This document shows positions 31,449 to 35,772 of a stretch of DNA of 35,772 bases, in pieces. Made by a program: the position numbers and the translations under genes. The stretch is taken from the NCBI GenBank assembly GCA_937907435.1, contig CALCIA010000021.1, positions 1-35,772 of the forward strand, given 5' to 3'. The notes beneath the pieces are model-generated. The model made no database searches. It worked only from the letters and a program-made list of their open reading frames with translations, and was not told where the DNA came from. Position 1 is the stretch's first letter. The number at the start of each line of letters is the position of its first letter. Origin of the DNA: an uncultured Actinomycetes bacterium (GTDB lineage: Bacteria; Actinomycetota; Thermoleophilia; Solirubrobacterales; 70-9).

Positions 31449-32356
31449 GCGCCCCGCCGCCGATCCGGCGACTCGACCCGCAGGACCCGCCCCCGGCCCG
31501 GGAGGTCGGGCCGGGGGCGACGACCAACGGCAACGGCGGCGCCGCTCCGGCGCGCGGCGGCTTCACCGCGGCGAAGCGCCGGGTCGCGGCGCCGCGGTTC
31601 TCGATCCGCCGTATGGAGGTCGACGAGGTCTCGATCCACTACGGCGCCAAAGCGGCGGTCAAAGGCGTGTCGCTGCCGATCCGCCAGGGCGAGGTGCTGG
31701 CGCTGATCGGGCCGTCGGGGTGCGGCAAGACGACGCTCCTGCGCTCGCTCAACCGGCTCACCGAGCTCACCGCGGCGGCGCGGCTGAGCGGCTCGATCCG
31801 GCTCGACGACGTCGACATCCGGCTGATCGAGCCGACCCTTCTGCGGCGCCGGGTGACGATGGTCTTCCAGCAGCCGAACCCGTTCCCGATGAGCGTCTTC
31901 GACAACATCGCCTACGTGCTGCGCGAGCAGGGCTCGCGGCGGACGAAAAAGAAGGCGCTGGCGCCGCGGGTGCACTCGGCGCTGCAGCGGGCGGGCCTCT
32001 TCGAGGAGGTCAAGGACAATCTCTCCCATCCGGCGCTGAAGCTGTCCGGCGGGCAGCAGCAGCGGCTCTGCATCGCGCGGGCGCTGGCCGCCGAGCCGGA
32101 GGTGCTGCTGCTGGACGAGCCCTGCTCGGCGCTCGACCCGCAGTCGACGGCGGTGATCGAGGACCTGATCGTGAAGCTGCGCGACGACGTCGCGGTCGTG
32201 ATCGTCACCCACAACCTGCAGCAGGCCTACCGGATCGCCGACCACGTCGCCTTCATGTATCTGGGGGACCTGGTCGAGTACAACAGCGCCACCCGGCTCT
32301 TCAACGCGCCCGCCGAGGAGCGGACGCGGGAGTACGTCAGCGGTGCGTTCGGTTAG
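31436..32356 (+). CDS. Phosphate ABC transporter ATP-binding protein PstB
   Basis: 306 residues from GTG 31436. Walker A GPSGCGKTT, Q-loop VFQQPNPFPMSVFDN, signature LSGGQQQRLCIARAL, Walker B VLLLDEPCSALDP, H-loop THNLQQAYRIADH. The N-terminus carries about 55 extra Pro/Gly-rich residues compared with usual ~255-aa PstB; an internal Met (IRRMEVDEVSIHYG) marks the usual start and could be an alternative. All 18 Glu codons are GAG by my count. No phoU follows; instead lipoprotein and zinc-ribbon genes do. Confidence 0.93.
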   Translation: MESLSAPPPIRRLDPQDPPPAREVGPGATTNGNGGAAPARGGFTAAKRRVAAPRFSIRRMEVDEVSIHYGAKAAVKGVSLPIRQGEVLALIGPSGCGKTTLLRSLNRLTELTAAARLSGSIRLDDVDIRLIEPTLLRRRVTMVFQQPNPFPMSVFDNIAYVLREQGSRRTKKKALAPRVHSALQRAGLFEEVKDNLSHPALKLSGGQQQRLCIARALAAEPEVLLLDEPCSALDPQSTAVIEDLIVKLRDDVAVVIVTHNLQQAYRIADHVAFMYLGDLVEYNSATRLFNAPAEERTREYVSGAFG

Positions 32357-32606
32357 CGCCATGCGCCTCGCCGCCGCGACCGCCTGCGTCTGCCTGCTCG
32401 GCGCGGGCACCGCGGGCTGCTCGACGACTCAGGACAAGGCGGCGTCCCAACAGGCGAAGGCCGAACACATCCTGAAGGCCCGCGCCGAGCGCCAAAGGCG
32501 ACACAAAGCCGCGCGCAAACCCCATCACCCCCCGGCCGACGGGCCGAAAACCGGACACCAAGGCAGGAAATCGGCCCATCGGCGGAGCGGTGAGGGGGAA
32601 CGGTGA
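32343..32606 (+). CDS. Small putative lipoprotein after pstB
   Basis: 87 residues from GTG 32343 (GGGAG ten bases upstream, overlapping pstB); ATG 32361 is an alternative. A hydrophobic leader ends TAGCSTTQDKAA, a slightly atypical lipobox with Thr at -3. The rest is short, Lys/Arg/His-rich and mostly helical. Its 3' part runs through degenerate palindrome C, so the C-terminal residues are probably an accretion from that repeat. It overlaps the next gene by four bases. Function unknown. Confidence 0.6.
   Translation: MRSVSAMRLAAATACVCLLGAGTAGCSTTQDKAASQQAKAEHILKARAERQRRHKAARKPHHPPADGPKTGHQGRKSAHRRSGEGER
32535..32583. repeat. Palindrome C (degenerate copy of A/B)
   Basis: The left half shares gacgggccgaaaaccggac with palindrome B. 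The right half (tcggcccatcggc at 32571-32583) pairs only with the outer 13 bases (32535-32547, one G-T). It lies inside the 3' end of the lipoprotein ORF. Confidence 0.7.
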
Positions 32607-33316
32607 CGGAACCGTTGAAGAAGGCGCAGGGGTTTGAGCCTTGCGAAGAGTGCGGGGCGCCGATGGATCCGCAGCAGCGCTATTGCGTCGAATGCGCGGC
32701 GCGGCGCGGGAACGGGTCGAACCCGGCCTCGCGTTATTTCGCCGCGATGAGCAAAAAGTCGCGCCGGCCGCTGACCAAAGGGCAGGCCAGGGGGCCCGGC
32801 GGCGGCAGCCGCGCCGCCGCGGTCGGGTTCTTCGCGTTGCTGCCGATCGCGGTGGCGCTCGGGGTCGTGGTCGGGCGCAGCGGGTCCGGGGACTCGAACG
32901 AAGAGGCGCTGCTGAGAGCGCTCCACCAGGCGGAAACGCAGCAGGTCGCCGCGGCGCCGGTCGAAGCGGAAGCGGCCGCCGCGACGCCGGCCAAAGGTGG
33001 CAAAGCAGGCGCGAAAGGCGCCAAGAAAGGTCAGAAAGCGAGCGCGAAAGCGTCGACGAAGAAAGCCGCGAAGACCCCCGGCAAGGTGCTGAGCAAGACG
33101 AAGAACGGCACCGTCCACCAGGTCACCGGCTTCGAACCGACCAAGGCCTCCGAAGAAGCCGACACCAAACTGGTCGAAGAAAACCCCGAACAGACGGGCA
33201 AGAACTACATCAAGGCGCAGCAGAACCTGCCCGACGTGGTCGTGGTCGGCGAAGAAGGCAGCGACGGCGCCACGCCGGGCGAAGAGGAAGGCCTGCCGCC
33301 GGGGGTGGAACCGTGA
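32603..33316 (+). CDS. Zinc-ribbon membrane protein with Lys/Ala-rich extracytoplasmic tail
   Basis: 237 residues from GTG 32603 (GAGGGGGA upstream). A cytoplasmic zinc ribbon, Cys14-Cys17 and Cys28-Cys31 (CEEC...CVEC), is followed by a single membrane helix (about 71-91, AAAVGFFALLPIAVALGVVVG). A Lys/Ala-rich low-complexity segment (AKGGKAGAKGAKKGQKASAK...) and an acidic C-terminus are predicted outside. Glu codons by my count: about 18 GAA to 4 GAG. It overlaps the next gene by four bases (GTGA). It could link a cytoplasmic sensor ribbon to the exterior; no known function. Confidence 0.75.
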   Translation: MTEPLKKAQGFEPCEECGAPMDPQQRYCVECAARRGNGSNPASRYFAAMSKKSRRPLTKGQARGPGGGSRAAAVGFFALLPIAVALGVVVGRSGSGDSNEEALLRALHQAETQQVAAAPVEAEAAAATPAKGGKAGAKGAKKGQKASAKASTKKAAKTPGKVLSKTKNGTVHQVTGFEPTKASEEADTKLVEENPEQTGKNYIKAQQNLPDVVVVGEEGSDGATPGEEEGLPPGVEP

Positions 33317-33765
33317 GCGCCGAGAACGGGAAGACGGCGAAGGTGCCGACGGCGCCGCCGGTCGGTCCCCCGCGCTTTCCGGCCGCGCCGCCGAGGAAGC
33401 CGCGGCCGGACCAGGCGAGGAAGCCGACCGACGCGCCCGCCGCGGCGGAGCCCAAGGAGGAGAGCGCCGAGCTGATCGCGCAGCGCGACCGGCTGCTGGA
33501 GAAGTTCACGGTGATGCAGGCCGACCTCGGCGGCGCCTTCTACGAGATGGCGATCCGCGACCACGTGCGGCTCGACGTGCTGACCCGGAAGGCGGCCGAG
33601 CTGCAGCGGGTCGACGCCGAGCTGCTGGCGGTCGAGCGGGTGCTCGAACTCGAGCGCGCCGATGCGGCCGGCCTCTGCCCGGGGTGCGGCGCGCCGTACG
33701 GCCACGCGGTGCGCTTCTGCGCGCAGTGCGGCACGCCGCTCGTCCCGACCGAGGCGGGCGCGTGA
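33313..33765 (+). CDS. Cytoplasmic coiled-coil zinc-ribbon protein
   Basis: 150 residues from GTG 33313. A Pro/Ala-rich N-terminus, a coiled-coil (about 50-118, SAELIAQRDRLLEKF...AELLAVERVLELERAD), and a C-terminal zinc ribbon with Cys122-Cys125 and Cys136-Cys139 (CPGCGAPYGHAVRFCAQCG). No membrane segment. Glu codons by my count: 1 GAA to 12 GAG, in contrast to both overlapping neighbours. Overlaps flanking genes by four bases at each end, so expression is coupled. Probably an adaptor protein partnering the membrane zinc-ribbon protein (inference). Confidence 0.75.
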   Translation: MSAENGKTAKVPTAPPVGPPRFPAAPPRKPRPDQARKPTDAPAAAEPKEESAELIAQRDRLLEKFTVMQADLGGAFYEMAIRDHVRLDVLTRKAAELQRVDAELLAVERVLELERADAAGLCPGCGAPYGHAVRFCAQCGTPLVPTEAGA

Positions 33766-35141
33766 CCGGCTGGCTGCGAACCCGGCTGCGCGCGGCGATC
33801 GCCGCGGCGGCGACGTTGACCGGCAAGCGCTTCGGCCTCCTGGTCGCGTCCTCTCTCGTGGCGACCTCGGGAATCGTGGCCGCGGCGGCGACCAATCAGC
33901 CGGCGGCGAGCCCGCTGGCCGCGATGCTCGGCCACAGCCTCGCCGCCGAGCGCACCCCGGCACCGACCCCGACGCCGCTCGAACCGGCCGCGGAACCGGA
34001 ACTCGGGGGAGCGCCGGCCGAAGCGGTCGCCCACGATTCGCGCCCGGCGCCGGAACCGAGTGTCGCCCCCACGCCCGTGCCCGAACCCGTCGTCGTCCCC
34101 GAAGAAACCGCGCCGGAAGTCACGCCCGAACCGGTACCGGAAGAAGCGGCTAGCGAAGAAGCCGCAGCGCCCGACCCGCCGGCCAAGCCGGAAGCGGGTC
34201 GGATCAAGCACGTCTTCCTGATCTCGCTGGCCAGCTCCGGGTACCAGGCCGCGTTCGGCTCTGGGACGGCGTCCCAGATGCCCTACCTCAGCGGCACGCT
34301 GCGTGCCAAGGGCCTGCTGCTGACCAACTACTCGGTGCTGAGCGAAGCGATCACGCCGAACGGCATCGCGGCGATCAGCGGCCAGCCGCCGAACGAGGCG
34401 ACCGAAGCGGAGTGCCCGGTCTTCGAAGAACAATGCCTCTATCCGGTCGAAACGTCGACGATCGCCGGGCAGCTGGAAATCGGCGGCTTCAGCTGGCGCG
34501 CCTACATGGAAGGGATGGCGAGCCCGACCACCGGCGAACCAGCGAACTGCGTCTACCCCGCCGGTGAGGAAGAAGAGAGGGTCGAAGCGGGCGGCTACTC
34601 GGCGCGGCTCAACCCGTTCACCCACTTCCACTCGCTGCTCGACGTCGGCACCTGCGCGGCGGCCGACGTGCCGATCACGGAACTGAAGAAGGACCTGAGG
34701 AACGAAAAGAAGACGCCCAACTACTCCTACATCTCTCCCGACCTCTGCGCGGCGGGCGTCGCCGGCCAGTGCCCGGAAGGGGCACCGACGGGGGCCGCGG
34801 CGGCCGACGAATGGCTCGCCGAAGTCGTGCCGGAGATCCTCGAATCGCCCGCCTATAAGAAGGACGGGCTGCTGATCGTCGCCTTCGGCGGCGTGAATCC
34901 GCCGGCGCCGCCGGCCGAAGGCGAAACCGCGCCGCCGGCGCCGGCGAACCGGCTGAAGACCGGCGCCGTCCTCGTCTCCAAGTTCATCGCCAAGGGCTCG
35001 ACCGATGCCGCCCGCTACACCCCCTACTCGCTGCTGCGAACGAGCGAGGAACTCTTCGGGCTGAAGCTGCTGGCGGGGGCGGCCGAACCGAAAGTCAAGA
35101 CCTTGGCGCCCGCGCTGCTGGGCGAATCGGGCGGCGGCTGA
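33762..35141 (+). CDS. Membrane-anchored phosphoesterase-family protein, probable pseudoenzyme
   Basis: 459 residues from GTG 33762. A single N-terminal helix (about 24-43), a Pro/Glu linker (65-145), then a domain matching the phosphoesterase family of acid phosphatases/phospholipase C (HVFLISLASSGY, YLSGTLRAKGLLLTNYSVLS, WRAYMEGM, NPFTHFHSLLD, PNYSYISPDLC, DEWLAEVVPEILESPAYKKDGLLIVAF). The fold is clear, but the expected metal and nucleophile positions are replaced: ENxxY is ASSGY (156-161), HxSLxNY is EAITPNG (195-201), NLCNDGHD is DLCAAGVAG, TFDE is AFGG (375-377). Likely non-catalytic and extracytoplasmic, perhaps binding a phosphorylated ligand. Last gene of the pst transcript. Glu codons by my count: about 37 GAA to 7 GAG. 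Confidence 0.82.
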   Translation: MTGWLRTRLRAAIAAAATLTGKRFGLLVASSLVATSGIVAAAATNQPAASPLAAMLGHSLAAERTPAPTPTPLEPAAEPELGGAPAEAVAHDSRPAPEPSVAPTPVPEPVVVPEETAPEVTPEPVPEEAASEEAAAPDPPAKPEAGRIKHVFLISLASSGYQAAFGSGTASQMPYLSGTLRAKGLLLTNYSVLSEAITPNGIAAISGQPPNEATEAECPVFEEQCLYPVETSTIAGQLEIGGFSWRAYMEGMASPTTGEPANCVYPAGEEEERVEAGGYSARLNPFTHFHSLLDVGTCAAADVPITELKKDLRNEKKTPNYSYISPDLCAAGVAGQCPEGAPTGAAAADEWLAEVVPEILESPAYKKDGLLIVAFGGVNPPAPPAEGETAPPAPANRLKTGAVLVSKFIAKGSTDAARYTPYSLLRTSEELFGLKLLAGAAEPKVKTLAPALLGESGGG

Positions 35142-35174
35142 CCGCTCTGCTTTGTTTTTGACAACCTTTTGACA

Positions 35175-35666
35175 ATGACTCCCGCGAACCAGAACGCGGG
35201 CGGCGAGCCGATCACCGCCGCCGGCATCGAGGAACTGAAAGCCGAGCTCGCCGAGCTGAAAGGGCCGCGCCGCCATGAGATGGCCGAGCGCATCCGTGTC
35301 GCCCGTGAGCTCGGGGACCTCAAGGAGAACGCCGAGTATCACACGGCCAAAGACGACCAGGCGATGATGGAGACGCGGATCAAGCGCCTCGAGGAACGCC
35401 TCCGCAACGCGGTAGTCGTCGAGGCCCACGAGGGCAGCGACGGCACCTTCGCCTTCGGCCGCACCGCCGAGGTCGAGGACCAGTCCAAAGGCGAGACCGT
35501 CACCTGGACCCTGGTCGGCTCCACCGAGGCCAACCTCGCCGAAGGCAAGCTCTCCGCCGAGTCCCCGATCGGCCAAGCCCTGATGGACGCCGAGGTCGGC
35601 GCCACCGTCGACGTCGAGACGCCGCGTGGCACGAAAAGCTTCAAGGTCCTGAAGCTAGTCGGGTAG
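35175..35666 (+). CDS. greA: Transcription elongation factor GreA
   Basis: 163 residues. The N-terminal coiled coil (ITAAGIEELKAELAELKGPRRHEMAERIRVARELGDLKENAEYHTAKDDQAMMETRIKRLEERL) carries the acidic tip residues (D and E around LGDLKENAEY) that stimulate RNA polymerase transcript cleavage. The C-terminal FKBP-like domain ends PIGQALMDAEVGATVDVETPRGTKSFKVLKL. ATG 35175 is preferred, as no RBS supports the TTG two codons earlier; two TTGACA hexamers (35157-35162, 35169-35174) precede it. It is separated from the pst operon by only 33 bases. Glu codons by my count: about 3 GAA to 20 GAG. Confidence 0.95.
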   Translation: MTPANQNAGGEPITAAGIEELKAELAELKGPRRHEMAERIRVARELGDLKENAEYHTAKDDQAMMETRIKRLEERLRNAVVVEAHEGSDGTFAFGRTAEVEDQSKGETVTWTLVGSTEANLAEGKLSAESPIGQALMDAEVGATVDVETPRGTKSFKVLKLVG

Positions 35667-35722
35667 CGGGGCGGCGAGGGGTTCAGGCCTCGCAAGCTGG
35701 CGGCTGGGGAAGGGACGGGGGA

Positions 35723-35772
35723 CCCGCAAGCTGTCGCCCGGATTACGGACGCGCCCCTCTCGCCACGGCCCG
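35723..35772 (-). repeat. Terminal inverted repeat, right copy
   Basis: Reverse complement matches 7-54 as described there. It begins 56 bases after the greA stop and runs to the window edge. Confidence 0.75.

Noticed and set aside
33540..35576. 678-codon minus-strand frame opposite greA and the pseudo-phosphoesterase
   Set aside because: Low-complexity Arg/Gly translation spanning two well-supported plus-strand genes. It is a GC-skew shadow.

Overview
High-GC, gene-dense bacterial DNA with GTG/TTG starts, DUF2510/SHOCT proteins, winged-helix regulators, secreted repeat proteins and many start codons placed 6-7 nt after a -10-like hexamer. This fits an actinobacterium, most likely class Thermoleophilia (Solirubrobacterales/Conexibacter relatives). 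That placement is inferred from gene style; no rRNA is present. A ~48-50 bp repeat lies in inverted orientation at the two window edges (7-54 and 35723-35772), which suggests a contig ending in dispersed repeats.

Layout. 1-9.8 kb: CHASE3/HAMP/GAF histidine kinase, unknown protein, secreted SGNH esterase, small membrane protein, secreted allene-oxide-cyclase-barrel-like protein, divergent MFS exporter/TetR pair, HicBA toxin-antitoxin, and a large secreted repeat protein. 9.97-11.3 kb: NERD-domain gene coupled to a decayed tyrosine-integrase remnant. 11.965-17.81 kb: a 5.8 kb integrative element in tRNA-Glu(CTC), bounded by 45-bp att repeats. It holds a PBECR-like toxin/DUF2283 pair, a coupled operon (unknown helical protein, two winged-helix proteins, a micro-ORF), a lipoprotein, a PH-SHOCT protein, a frameshifted DUF2510-DUF4190 protein, an HTH protein and a frameshifted integrase. 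The tRNA's own terminator has been left at the far att site. 17.9-22.5 kb: tRNA-Leu(CAG), membrane-anchored LppX/LolA-like protein, alpha/beta hydrolase, metallophosphoesterase and haloalkane dehalogenase. 22.5-27.0 kb: a palindrome-rich spacer, then the sulfate ABC operon (binding lipoprotein, CysT, CysW, CysA). 27.4-35.7 kb: small basic protein, secreted decapeptide-repeat protein, the phosphate operon pstS-C-A-B continuing through a lipoprotein, two zinc-ribbon proteins and a phosphoesterase-fold protein lacking the family's catalytic residues, then greA.

The three most interesting signals are: (1) the pst-linked zinc-ribbon/pseudo-phosphoesterase module; (2) a split in glutamate codons, with exported proteins using mostly GAA and cytoplasmic ones mostly GAG, even between overlapping genes of one operon; (3) a family of ~43-50 nt intergenic palindromes whose arms differ but still pair, with similar loops. 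A shared inverted-repeat element also precedes the sulfate operon, a small gene and pstS.
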